The translations under genes were made by a program, and so were the position numbers. From Planctomycetota bacterium (GTDB lineage: Bacteria; Planctomycetota; Brocadiia; SM23-32): 5,473 nucleotides of DNA. Of this stretch, positions 1 to 5,473 are shown one piece after another; position 1 is the first letter of the stretch, and each line of letters begins with the position of its first letter. The stretch covers positions 1 to 5,473 of the forward strand of contig JAGXLK010000213.1 of NCBI GenBank assembly GCA_018334735.1. The letters run 5' to 3'. The notes beneath the pieces are model-generated. The model was not told the origin of the DNA. It saw only the letters and a program-made list of their open reading frames with translations, and did no database searches.

Positions 1-2
1 AA

Positions 3-578
3 GTGCTAAAGACAGCGGGCAGGGCCTTTTTGTTCTTCGAAGCGGGAATAACAAGCTGTATTCCATGGTTTCGGGTTCTGCTGCGTGCCATACCTCTCCT
101 CACGGCGGGATATGTACTGGGTCAGGAGGCAGAAGAAAGTCGCTTTGCTACAGGGGCCCTTTTGGTGTTGAGGAATCGCGCCAACCAACCGAATTACGAA
201 CGTCCCAAGAGAAAAGCCGAAGCATTTGATTCGAGAGTTTATCTCGACGAGAACAACGGCGCCAGTGGGTATCTGAAGGCAATCCGAGAAGTTAGGAAGG
301 GGGATGCGGGTTCTGACCGAAGCGTGCGGGAAATTATGAAAGATTCCGGTGACAGCGCACTGGTCCAATGGCTCCAGGAGAACCGGGAGCCCATCGAATA
401 TGCCCTTGAAGCATCAAACTGCACGGAGTGCCAGTTCCCGATCCAACCCACCGAGGATCTTGTGAATGAGCTGAGACCGCTGATCCGGGCGCTACGGGCC
501 AACGCAGCGGTTCTTGTAGCTAAGGATAACTTCGGCCGGGCAGCGATCCTTTCGGGGAGAAGCCGCTTAAGATGCTGA
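3..578 (+). pseudogene. N-terminal part of a membrane-anchored protein of the 'YSVGPDGxDD' family (internally deleted)
   Basis: The frame is open from the window edge; GTG at 3 is the first possible start shown, so the true start may lie upstream. Visible parts: a hydrophobic, probably membrane-spanning segment at about residues 17-40, then 'LDENNGASGYLKAIREV' (81-97), 'VQWLQENREPIEYALEAS' (121-138) and 'CQFPI' (143-147), and a helical stretch 'ELRPLIRALRANAAVLVAKD' (156-175). This order (anchor, 'ENxA..Yl.Ai', 'WlxeNxexl..al.A....C.FPi', then 'L..lr.la.ll..kA') is what I recall for a large uncharacterised family in Planctomycetota, Lentisphaerota and relatives. Complete members continue for a long, mostly helical middle region. 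Here the frame leaves the homology at about residue 180 and stops soon after in an unrelated tail ('ILSGRSRLRC'). The family's C-terminus follows in another frame (next entry). Function is unknown; I read this as the first half of a disrupted gene. Family assignment is from memory and moderately sure. Confidence 0.6.
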
Positions 579-778
579 AGAAAGAAGATCATCTTATCAT
601 TTATTCAGTGGGGCCAGATGGGGAGGATGATAGGGGACTCGGCAGTTTCTATGAAGAAGCATTCAGTGCCTTACGTTCGTCGGATGATATTCCGCTTGTG
701 TATCCGGGGGCAGAATCTGACGTTAAAGCCGGGGCCGCACCGGCTGTTGAGAAGGATTCTTTCCACGAAGTTCATTAG
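545..778 (+). pseudogene. C-terminal tail of the same 'YSVGPDGxDD' family protein, in a different frame
   Basis: In frame +2 the reading frame is open from 530, and clear family sequence begins at about 545: 'DPFGEKPLKM' is followed by 'LIIYSVGPDGEDDRG' and 'DDIPLVYP'. In complete members this DPF..KPL / YSVGPDG.DD block lies at the extreme C-terminus, so this is the 3' end of the gene whose 5' end is in frame +3 just upstream. If translated separately it could start at ATG 572. That ATG overlaps the upstream TGA (576-578), and a purine-rich GGGGAGA sits at 554-560, so coupled translation of a 68-aa peptide is conceivable. The 20-odd residues after 'LVYP' (to 'SFHEVH') look unlike the family and may be read-through beyond the original end. 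Joining the halves needs both a frame change and the missing middle, so a simple one-base sequencing error does not explain it. Confidence 0.55.
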
Positions 779-1002
779 GAAACGAAATCGGGGCGACCAG
801 CCGATACAGGCGGACAAAGCCAGCCGCCGAGGAAGCCGCTGGAATCCCGTTCAGTATTTTCAGACAGAGCCTGATCCTGCTGGCGGGGATTCTGATGATG
901 GGCGCTGAGCATTTGCGCATCGCTGGGTGCGCCTTTATGATGCTGTCTTTTACGGCAAATTTTCTCACTCACGCGACGTTCGAAAGGACCCAAGATGGTT
1001 GA
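751..1002 (+). other. possible small membrane protein ORF or 3' remnant overlapping the oxidoreductase start
   Basis: Frame +1 is open from 751 to a TGA at 1000-1002. Its distal part encodes a credible membrane protein end: 'IPFSIFRQSLILLAGILMM' (about 844-900), 'GAEHLRIAGCAFMMLSFTA' (901-957), then 'NFLTHATFERTQDG'. Third codon positions are mostly G/C through 841-960, as expected for coding DNA here. No convincing start exists: the first ATGs are at 895 and 898 (a 35-aa peptide), inside the first hydrophobic stretch. A basic, soluble-looking segment 'RKRNRGDQPIQADKAS' lies in frame +3 (about 780-827) and would join this frame after a one-base shift near 825-830. The original gene may therefore have been longer and frameshifted. 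The stop overlaps the ATG of the next gene, a layout seen in translationally coupled pairs. I do not recognise a family. It could also be non-coding. Confidence 0.3.
984..988 (+). promoter_or_regulatory. ribosome binding site for the Gfo/Idh/MocA oxidoreductase
   Basis: AAGGA ends six bases before ATG 995. This supports ATG 995 as the start, which also places the Rossmann glycine motif about ten residues from the N-terminus, as is usual in the family. Confidence 0.6.
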
Positions 1003-2014
1003 ACATTTGAAAACACTGCTGGTTGGTTGCGGCGGGATGGCGGGGGCATGGCTCGATGTGGCAAGCAAAGACGAAGATCTGGAAATTGCGGGGCTGATGG
1101 ATATCCGGCTGGAGGCGGCCGAAAAACGGCAGGAGGATTTTGAACTGCCCGAAGCGGCCACGTTCGACGATCTGGAGGAGGCAGTGGAAGCGGTGGAACC
1201 GGATGTCGTCTTCGATTGTACGGTCCCCGAGGCACATTACGAGGTGACGATGAGATCCCTCCAGGCGGGTTGTCACGTGATGGGCGAGAAACCCCTGGCG
1301 GATTCCATGGCACACGGCCGGGAAATGGTGCAGGCGGCACAGGACGCGGACCGTATCTTTGCTGTGATGCAAAATCGGCGTTACCTGCCCACGGCACCGG
1401 CGATGGCCGGATTGGTCCAGGGCGGGCAGCTTGGCAAAATCACCACGGCGAATGTCGATTTCTACATCGGGGCTCATTTCAGCGGTTTCCGTGTTGAGAT
1501 GGACCATCCGTTGTTGCTCGATATGGCCATTCATACGTTCGATCAGGCCCGACAGTTCATCGGGGCCGATCCGATTTCGGTCTACTGCGAAACATTCAAT
1601 CCGGAAGGGTCCTGGTATAAAGCCAATGCGTCCGCGATGTGCGTTTTTCGGATGACAGATGACATTGTTTTCAATTACAGGGGTTCGTGGTGCTCGGAAG
1701 GTTTCAACTCCCCCTGGGCCGGGAACTGGCGGGTCGTGGGAGAGAAAGGTACGGCGTTGTGGGCTGAAGATACTCCTCGTGCGGAAGTCGTCAGAGAAGA
1801 AGAAGGTTTCATGCGGGAGATGGTTCAGATAACCTCGGAAGAATCCGCTCTGGAAGTGACCGGTCACGAGGCCTGCATCAACGAATTCCTGCGATGTGTG
1901 CGTGAAGGGGGCCGTCCGCAGACGGATTCTGAGGATAACATCAAGAGCCTGGCAATGGTCTTCGGGGCGATCGAAAGCAGCGCCAAAGGCGAGCCGGTGG
2001 AGATTGAAGTGTAA
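995..2014 (+). CDS. Gfo/Idh/MocA family NAD(P)-dependent oxidoreductase
   Basis: An intact 339-residue cytoplasmic dehydrogenase, typical in length for the family, whose members oxidise or reduce hydroxyl/keto groups of sugars, inositols and related polyols. The N-terminal Rossmann fold starts with 'LLVGCGGMAGAW' (8-19; glycines 11, 13, 14). An acidic residue follows strand 2 ('GLMDI', D36), which usually favours NAD over NADP. The family signature 'GEKPLA' is at 97-102, with Lys99 the expected catalytic/cofactor-contacting lysine. 'QNRRYLP' (126-132) follows. The C-terminal alpha/beta substrate domain carries 'DMAIH' (176-180), the usual D-x-x-x-H active-site pair, with D183 beyond. The end 'TDSEDNIKSLAMVFGAIESS' (310-329) is the normal closing helix of the family. 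Substrate cannot be assigned: the neighbours are pseudogenes and a convergent glycan gene. It may be co-transcribed with the small upstream membrane ORF, whose stop overlaps its start codon. Confidence 0.93.
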   Translation: MVEHLKTLLVGCGGMAGAWLDVASKDEDLEIAGLMDIRLEAAEKRQEDFELPEAATFDDLEEAVEAVEPDVVFDCTVPEAHYEVTMRSLQAGCHVMGEKPLADSMAHGREMVQAAQDADRIFAVMQNRRYLPTAPAMAGLVQGGQLGKITTANVDFYIGAHFSGFRVEMDHPLLLDMAIHTFDQARQFIGADPISVYCETFNPEGSWYKANASAMCVFRMTDDIVFNYRGSWCSEGFNSPWAGNWRVVGEKGTALWAEDTPRAEVVREEEGFMREMVQITSEESALEVTGHEACINEFLRCVREGGRPQTDSEDNIKSLAMVFGAIESSAKGEPVEIEV

Positions 2015-2019
2015 GGTTT

Positions 2020-2049
2020 TTCTGCGGATTTCGCGTCTGCGAAGCGGAA
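2020..2049 (+). other. imperfect hairpin just after the oxidoreductase stop
   Basis: Five bases after the stop, TTCTGC (2020-2025) can pair with GCGGAA (2044-2049, one T-G wobble). TTCGC (2030-2034) pairs perfectly with GCGAA (2039-2043) around a GTCT loop. The T-run lies before the stem and none follows it, so it does not fit a classical intrinsic terminator. It may still protect the mRNA end or be chance. Confidence 0.25.
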
Positions 2050-2134
2050 GGGTTACAAGCCTGAATCATACGGATCCAAGCCATATTAAACGGTGCATGC
2101 CGGTAAGAATTTAGACCGAAAATCCAGCTACACG

Positions 2135-2237
2135 GTCATTGCGAGTTCATCGAAGATGGCCGAAGCAATCTCGTCGTTCTTTTGGCCCGATACCGAGATT
2201 GTCGCGGCACCCCGCGGGCGGGATGTCTCGCAATGAC
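2135..2237. repeat. 103-bp nested inverted repeat (REP/MITE-like, 'TCATTGCGAG' type)
   Basis: Outer arms GTCATTGCGAG (2135-2145) and CTCGCAATGAC (2227-2237) are perfect 11-bp reverse complements. Inner arms CAATCTCG (2166-2173) and CGAGATTG (2194-2201) are perfect 8-bp reverse complements around a 20-base centre. Each half therefore has the same two boxes in the same order, separated by 20 and 25 bases. An extra palindrome CCCGCGGG (2211-2218) lies in the right half. From general knowledge, boxes of the form GTCATTGCGAG...GAAGCAATCTC recur as dispersed intergenic palindromes in many bacterial genomes and metagenome bins, so this is probably one copy of a non-autonomous, high-copy element. No transposase or coding potential is present. 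It lies between convergent genes, where its stem could help end transcription from both sides. Confidence 0.75.
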
Positions 2238-2289
2238 ATATAGGCATGAGAACTGAGGGTAAAGAAGGCTAAACAAACAGGCATCCCGT

Positions 2290-4464
2290 TCAATGCGGCG
2301 TTTCTTTGAACATTTTGGGGAAGGCCATTTCCAGTTCTTCCGCTCTCTCTTCCCGATTGTTGTCCTGGAAGTAACGTCTGAGATTTGCGGCGACGGCCTT
2401 ATGCGTTTTTGAGTTGCCGAACCGGTTGATATCTGCGAGGAGTTTTTCCAGGTGATCCGAGAAATCGAGATCTGCGAGCAAGACCGCCGCAAGTGCGGCT
2501 CGTCGAGGGTGGTCGAAACCGTCGGCGTCGCGAAGTTGCCTGAGCAGTAGTTGAGCTGCTTCCCGGCGGTCAATTTTGGCCAGATTGACATAGGCGTCCG
2601 TTCGTTCGGGATGTTTGCGGATGAAGGCGATAAGATGCTGCCGGGCCTTTTCAGCGTTTCCTGTCACGAGGTAGCACTCGCCGAGCACGCGGTCAGTTTC
2701 TAGCGCGCCGGGGGTCCATCGATCGACGATGCGGTAGTGGGCAAGCGCGTGTCTGCACATTCCCAGACTTTTGTAAATCGCCCCTAAGTGGTAGTGTCGT
2801 CGGCTGGCTTCAACGGGACGCACGAGGCGCGGTTCGGCACGGCGGACCACTTTTTCGGTCTCTTGAAGGGTCTTGTGGAGTCGGGGGAACCCAGGATGCT
2901 CGTCGTAAGGTCGTTTCATGCGATCGAGCGCTTTCTTGATCCCTTCCGTGTAAGCACGGGCTCGGCTCACCTCGCACATGCTTCGATAACTCCCGTAACC
3001 CCACTGCCACCAGGCCCAGCCGATGACGAGGATGGCAGCAGTTCCGAGGATCCAACGGCTTTTTTGATTCCGGGAACGGACTTTCTCTCTACGGCGCTCA
3101 GGGTGGGTCGTTGCGGCAAGTGTGCCGAGGAGGAGCCAGAATGGGAGGGCGAAGTCCCACGTGTAAAGGCTTTTGCCGAACGATGCCTGGACCAGGAACG
3201 AAAGCAGGCTGCTCCAGAGAGCAAAGCCAAAGAGCTGTCGGTCGAAACTTTGGCGGCTCAGGTAACGATAACTTTTCCATAGGACGTAGGCGGGGATGGC
3301 GAGGTAAATGAGCAGACCAAATATCCCCAATTCCAACCATACTCTGAGATATTCGTTGTGCGGGTGGACCGTCCAGGTGTTGCGCATGTATTGGGATTCC
3401 CGGGCACCGGGCAGCTCGTAACGATAATACTCAGAGGCAAAACCGCCGAGCCCCCGTCCCACCATTGGTTTCTCAACGACCATGTCGAATGCACTACTCC
3501 AGATGACGACCCGTGCCCAGGCGGTCGTCCTGGGTTGAAGAACTTTTTTAAATGCCTTTTCTCTGGTGAAAGGGGCACGGAATAGAAGGACCATTCCACC
3601 TAGCGCCAGAACCACAAATCCCGAGGCCACAAGCTCTTTCCGGGGAATGGGTAAGAGGCAAAGAAGATACGCTCCCGCAGCGATACATGCCCCAATATAG
3701 CCCGCGAGGGAGTCGGAGATAACAAAGATGAAAACGGGGGCCAGGATGGCCAGTACGAGCAGGGAAAAGGTGAGAACTGTTTTCTGAACGCCAGAGCTCT
3801 TTTCGCGGCCTTGCGATTTTTTGCGCAGGTGGTTAATTGCCACGCCCATGGTGATCAAGCACGCGCAGACAACGATACTGGGAGCAAAATTGACGTTGCC
3901 ATACATGAAAGGGCGCTTGCGAAATATTGCTACCAGCCTGGGCGAACCGGTGCCTGCAAGCCAGGAACGCAAAACATGCTGCGACTGGATTGTAGCGGCC
4001 AGAATCGCCGATCCGGCAAAAACAGTTGCGGGCAATTTGAGGGATTTGTTTTTGCGGAAAGCCATGTATGCGGCTGTGCAGATGGCGAAGAAAGTTGTCT
4101 CACGAATGAGGTACGCACGAGCGCCATAGGGCCAGACAGAACGCAAGCTTCCCAGGGCAACCCAGATGATGTAGATCAGGAGAAGGGCGGGAAAGATGGG
4201 TACGGTTTTCAATTTGTCTCGCCAGTTTGTCCACGATAGAACAGGGCGCCGGATACTAAAAGCTGAGGCGATGCAGGCTATGGTGAGGAAAATCTGCACG
4301 CCGAAATATTTGAAATAACTGGGATGATAAGGCTGCCATTTGAGCGGGAGATGTTCGCCGTAGCCCAGCAGAGCGGCCGGAATGCAGGCAATAACGGCCC
4401 ATCGGGCGATTTGCCCGGCCCAATCGGGTTTTGTTGCTGATATTTCCGGGGTGGAGGCGTTCAC
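2290..4464 (-). CDS. O-antigen ligase / Wzy_C-family polytopic membrane protein with C-terminal TPR domain
   Basis: A 724-residue inner-membrane protein, apparently intact. Residues 18-300 contain about eight or nine hydrophobic segments (e.g. 22-36, 52-70, 88-106, 192-212, 230-250, 276-296). The Wzy_C/O-antigen-ligase core follows: 'ARVVIW' (317-322), 'EKPMVGRGLGGF' (331-342) and 'HPHNEYLRVWLELGIFGLL' (367-385), the last carrying the conserved loop His and the E-x-G before a membrane helix. Further membrane segments are at about 377-397, 410-428, 433-452 and 470-488. The remaining ~230 residues are soluble and helical, with at least two TPR-like units (about 556-583 and 588-620). Family members move or polymerise undecaprenyl-linked glycans at the periplasmic face (WaaL ligase, Wzy polymerase or PglL/PilO-type oligosaccharyltransferase); sequence alone does not decide which. 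The TPR part probably sits in the periplasm and binds a partner. The start is GTG; an in-frame TGA lies 21-24 bases upstream, so no longer N-terminus is possible. No other glycan genes are visible nearby. Confidence 0.88.
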   Translation of the reverse strand: MNASTPEISATKPDWAGQIARWAVIACIPAALLGYGEHLPLKWQPYHPSYFKYFGVQIFLTIACIASAFSIRRPVLSWTNWRDKLKTVPIFPALLLIYIIWVALGSLRSVWPYGARAYLIRETTFFAICTAAYMAFRKNKSLKLPATVFAGSAILAATIQSQHVLRSWLAGTGSPRLVAIFRKRPFMYGNVNFAPSIVVCACLITMGVAINHLRKKSQGREKSSGVQKTVLTFSLLVLAILAPVFIFVISDSLAGYIGACIAAGAYLLCLLPIPRKELVASGFVVLALGGMVLLFRAPFTREKAFKKVLQPRTTAWARVVIWSSAFDMVVEKPMVGRGLGGFASEYYRYELPGARESQYMRNTWTVHPHNEYLRVWLELGIFGLLIYLAIPAYVLWKSYRYLSRQSFDRQLFGFALWSSLLSFLVQASFGKSLYTWDFALPFWLLLGTLAATTHPERRREKVRSRNQKSRWILGTAAILVIGWAWWQWGYGSYRSMCEVSRARAYTEGIKKALDRMKRPYDEHPGFPRLHKTLQETEKVVRRAEPRLVRPVEASRRHYHLGAIYKSLGMCRHALAHYRIVDRWTPGALETDRVLGECYLVTGNAEKARQHLIAFIRKHPERTDAYVNLAKIDRREAAQLLLRQLRDADGFDHPRRAALAAVLLADLDFSDHLEKLLADINRFGNSKTHKAVAANLRRYFQDNNREERAEELEMAFPKMFKETPH

Positions 4465-4476
4465 GTTCCTGTCTTT

Positions 4477-4482
4477 TCCTCA
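4477..4482 (-). promoter_or_regulatory. candidate ribosome binding site for the O-antigen-ligase-type gene
   Basis: Reading the minus strand, GAGGAA precedes the GTG start by about a dozen bases, and a second purine run, ACAGGAA, lies almost against it. Spacing is not ideal for either, but the in-frame TGA immediately upstream leaves GTG 4464-4462 as the only plausible start before the first membrane segment. Confidence 0.35.
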
Positions 4483-4702
4483 AAAGTTCAGTTCTCAGCC
4501 GATGAGCCGATAAGTATTGCTGAAAAAACGGGGAAACCGCATGCCCTACACTATAGAGCATAACGCCCCGGTGGCTCCAATGCCGTTTTCTGCTACAAGG
4601 GCTTGAGGGACGTAAGGGACCTGGCGGCGGGATGTGGTCAGTATTGAATGAAGCGGGGGTTACAAGGACGGATATCTCAGATCATGAATCGGATCGCTCG
4701 CG

Positions 4703-4731
4703 TTGTTGTTTGTCTGGCAAATCTTTATAGT
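4703..4731 (+). promoter_or_regulatory. candidate sigma70-type promoter upstream of the activase remnant
   Basis: TTGTTG (4703-4708) and TATAGT (4726-4731) are separated by exactly 17 bases. The -10 matches the consensus in five of six positions, the -35 in only three. Transcription would begin near 4738, giving a leader of about 40 bases before ATG 4778. The spacing and location fit, but this is a pattern match only. Confidence 0.35.
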
Positions 4732-4777
4732 CGAAAATTAAGCGATTTCCCACAAATTCGTTTCGGCGGCCGGGACT

Positions 4778-4931
4778 ATGAGCGAAAAGGGCATGCTTTT
4801 CGACATTCAAGGTTTCGCGATTCATGACGGGCCCGGGATACGCACAATTGTTTTCCTGAAAGGTTGCCGTCTTGAATGTCCCTGGTGGCTATAACCCGTC
4901 TGGAAGTCCAGGTAAATGCATGAAGTCGTAG
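4778..4931 (+). pseudogene. 5' remnant of a glycyl-radical-enzyme activating enzyme (PflA-type radical SAM), frameshifted and truncated
   Basis: ATG 4778 opens a 38-codon frame containing '[19 protein letters not shown]' (5-23) and '[12 protein letters not shown]' (25-36). This is the hallmark N-terminus of pyruvate formate-lyase activase-type enzymes, which use a [4Fe-4S] cluster and S-adenosylmethionine to put the glycyl radical on a partner enzyme under anaerobic conditions. The cluster motif CxxxCxxC shows Cys30 and Cys34, but position 37 is TGG (Trp) and a TAA follows at 4892-4894. Removing one G from the GTGG run restores TGC (Cys37), then 'YNPSGSPG' in frame +3, matching the family's 'CxNPEsqspg'. 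That frame ends at TAG 4929. Complete activases are roughly 250-310 residues, so most of the gene is absent. No ribosome binding site is obvious. No glycyl radical enzyme gene is visible in the window. Confidence 0.8.
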
Positions 4932-4957
4932 GTTGAATAGGAGGGGCTCGGAAGCGT

Positions 4958-5473
4958 TTACTGACGGATCACGCGTGCCGGGCTTTGAAGGATATCTCCG
5001 GCGACCTGGCAGCGATTGGCCCAGCCCCATGATTTGGCCACGCACAAGAGATAATGGAAAATATACGGAAGGCGGCCGTAGAAACTTTTCCCAAGAATTT
5101 TTCCGGTTCCCCAGCCCGGCGCAAGAGGCAGGACGTAACCGGGGTCGAAAGGCTCAAAAGCCTGAAGCGCCTCGCCGCGAATTTGCCGAATAATGTTTTC
5201 TGCTGCGTGCCTGCCGCCGAGCACAGAAAATTGGACCGACATTCGCAGGGGGTTTTCGCGTCCCGCTGGAGTTGGGCCGGCGAGATCGCCGGCGGCGTAA
5301 ATTCTATCACGCCCTTCGAGCTTCAGGGAGCTCTCCACTTTAAGCCTTTGGCCTATAGTCGTAGGGATATCAAGCGATTTTGCCGCCGGACCGGGGCGCA
5401 CGCCAGGGGTCCAGATAACCAGGGGATTATCGAGCGATTCTCCATCTGTCAAGGTTGTTTTTTGGTCTTCTCC
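4958..5473 (-). CDS. FAD/NAD(P)-dependent oxidoreductase, NDH-2-like, C-terminal part (runs off the window)
   Basis: The frame is open to the right window edge and the first 171-residue stretch visible lacks the N-terminal FAD-binding fold, so the gene starts outside the window; TTG 5452 is internal, not a start. Counting from the edge, 'LVIWTPGVRP' (18-27) is the end of the NAD(P)H-binding domain, and 'IYAAGDLAG' (58-66) is the conserved second FAD-binding motif with Asp63. 'GGRHAAENI' (86-94) follows, as in the family. The C-terminal block 'FDPGYVLPLAPGWGTGKILG' (109-128) and 'YGRLPYIFHYLLC' (132-144) is typical of type II NADH:quinone dehydrogenase-like proteins, where this region helps attach the enzyme to the cytoplasmic side of the membrane. 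Such enzymes pass electrons from NAD(P)H to quinone or another acceptor. An exact acceptor cannot be assigned without the N-terminus. The stop is TAA at 4960-4958, 26 bases from the end of the convergent activase remnant. Confidence 0.85.
   Translation of the reverse strand, partial: GEDQKTTLTDGESLDNPLVIWTPGVRPGPAAKSLDIPTTIGQRLKVESSLKLEGRDRIYAAGDLAGPTPAGRENPLRMSVQFSVLGGRHAAENIIRQIRGEALQAFEPFDPGYVLPLAPGWGTGKILGKSFYGRLPYIFHYLLCVAKSWGWANRCQVAGDILQSPARVIRQ

Larger units (their letters stand above)
4465..4777. other. divergent intergenic region
   Basis: This 313-base stretch separates the minus-strand glycan gene from the plus-strand activase remnant. I see no coding frame with recognisable protein sequence and no tRNA-like fold. 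A minus-strand TATAGT at 4555-4550 could be a -10 element for the glycan gene, but the best -35-like partner (TTGGAG, 4580-4575) is 19 bases away and weak. A better plus-strand promoter candidate is listed separately. Confidence 0.5.

Noticed and set aside
618..908. 96-codon open frame in +3
   Set aside because: Its first part is out of frame with the better supported 'YSVGPDG' tail; only the piece around 750-830 might be real and is discussed with the +1 membrane frame.
915..932. GCGCA / TGCGC hairpin as a transcription terminator
   Set aside because: The stem has five pairs with an eight-base loop and no proper T-run, and lies within a possible coding frame.
965..1867. 300-codon open frame antisense to the oxidoreductase
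   Set aside because: It lies opposite a clearly conserved gene, and its translation is rich in His/Arg/Pro with no recognisable motif. This is the usual mirror effect of G/C-rich third positions.
2135..2237. CRISPR array or riboswitch interpretation of the repeat region
   Set aside because: There are only two inverted box pairs, no direct repeats with regular spacers, and the position is 3' of both neighbouring genes rather than 5'.
2136..2591. 151-codon open frame on the minus strand crossing the inverted repeat
   Set aside because: It overlaps the palindromic element and the conserved 3' end of the ligase-type gene in another frame, with no recognisable protein features.
2788..3282. 164-codon open frame antisense to the O-antigen-ligase-type gene
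   Set aside because: It lacks any recognisable domain and sits wholly inside a gene with strong family motifs.
3811..4239. 142-codon open frame antisense to the membrane part of the ligase-type gene
   Set aside because: The Cys/Asp/Gly-rich translation has no family features; it is the shadow of hydrophobic codons on the other strand.

Overview
This window looks like a chromosomal segment of a Gram-negative, probably anaerobic bacterium from a poorly cultured lineage. Three things suggest this: a large O-antigen ligase/polymerase-type membrane protein (outer-membrane glycan), a remnant of a glycyl-radical-enzyme activase (anaerobic metabolism), and at the left edge a protein family with a C-terminal 'DPF..KPL.....LIIYSVGPDGEDD' signature that I associate with Planctomycetota, Lentisphaerota and related phyla. 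Gfo/Idh/MocA oxidoreductases are also abundant in those groups. The taxonomic placement is inference from memory, not a search.

Left part (1-994): the N-terminal part of the signature family protein runs in frame +3 to 578. Its C-terminal tail resumes in frame +2 from about 545 to 778, and the expected middle is missing, so this is most likely an internally deleted, out-of-frame pseudogene. From about 751 to 1002 an unassigned open frame (+1) encodes two hydrophobic stretches and overlaps the start codon of the next gene. It may be the tail of another broken or very small membrane protein gene.

Centre (995-4464): an intact 339-aa Gfo/Idh/MocA-type oxidoreductase on the + strand faces an intact 724-aa Wzy_C/O-antigen-ligase-type protein with C-terminal TPRs on the - strand. 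The gap between the two convergent genes (2015-2289) carries a 103-bp nested inverted repeat bounded by GTCATTGCGAG/CTCGCAATGAC. This looks like a dispersed REP/MITE-type element and may also serve as a bidirectional transcription end.

Right part (4465-5473): a roughly 310-bp gap holds a candidate sigma70-like promoter. It is followed by the first ~37 codons of a pyruvate-formate-lyase-activase-type radical SAM protein. One apparent extra G destroys the third cysteine codon of the CxxxCxxC cluster, and the rest of the gene is gone. Only 26 bp beyond its last stop is the end of a convergent FAD/NAD(P)-dependent oxidoreductase (NDH-2-like), whose 5' part lies beyond the window.

The intact genes do not form an obvious shared pathway. 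The most distinctive property of the window is the density of broken genes around three intact-looking ones, either real gene decay in an accessory region or, less interestingly, sequencing or assembly error.
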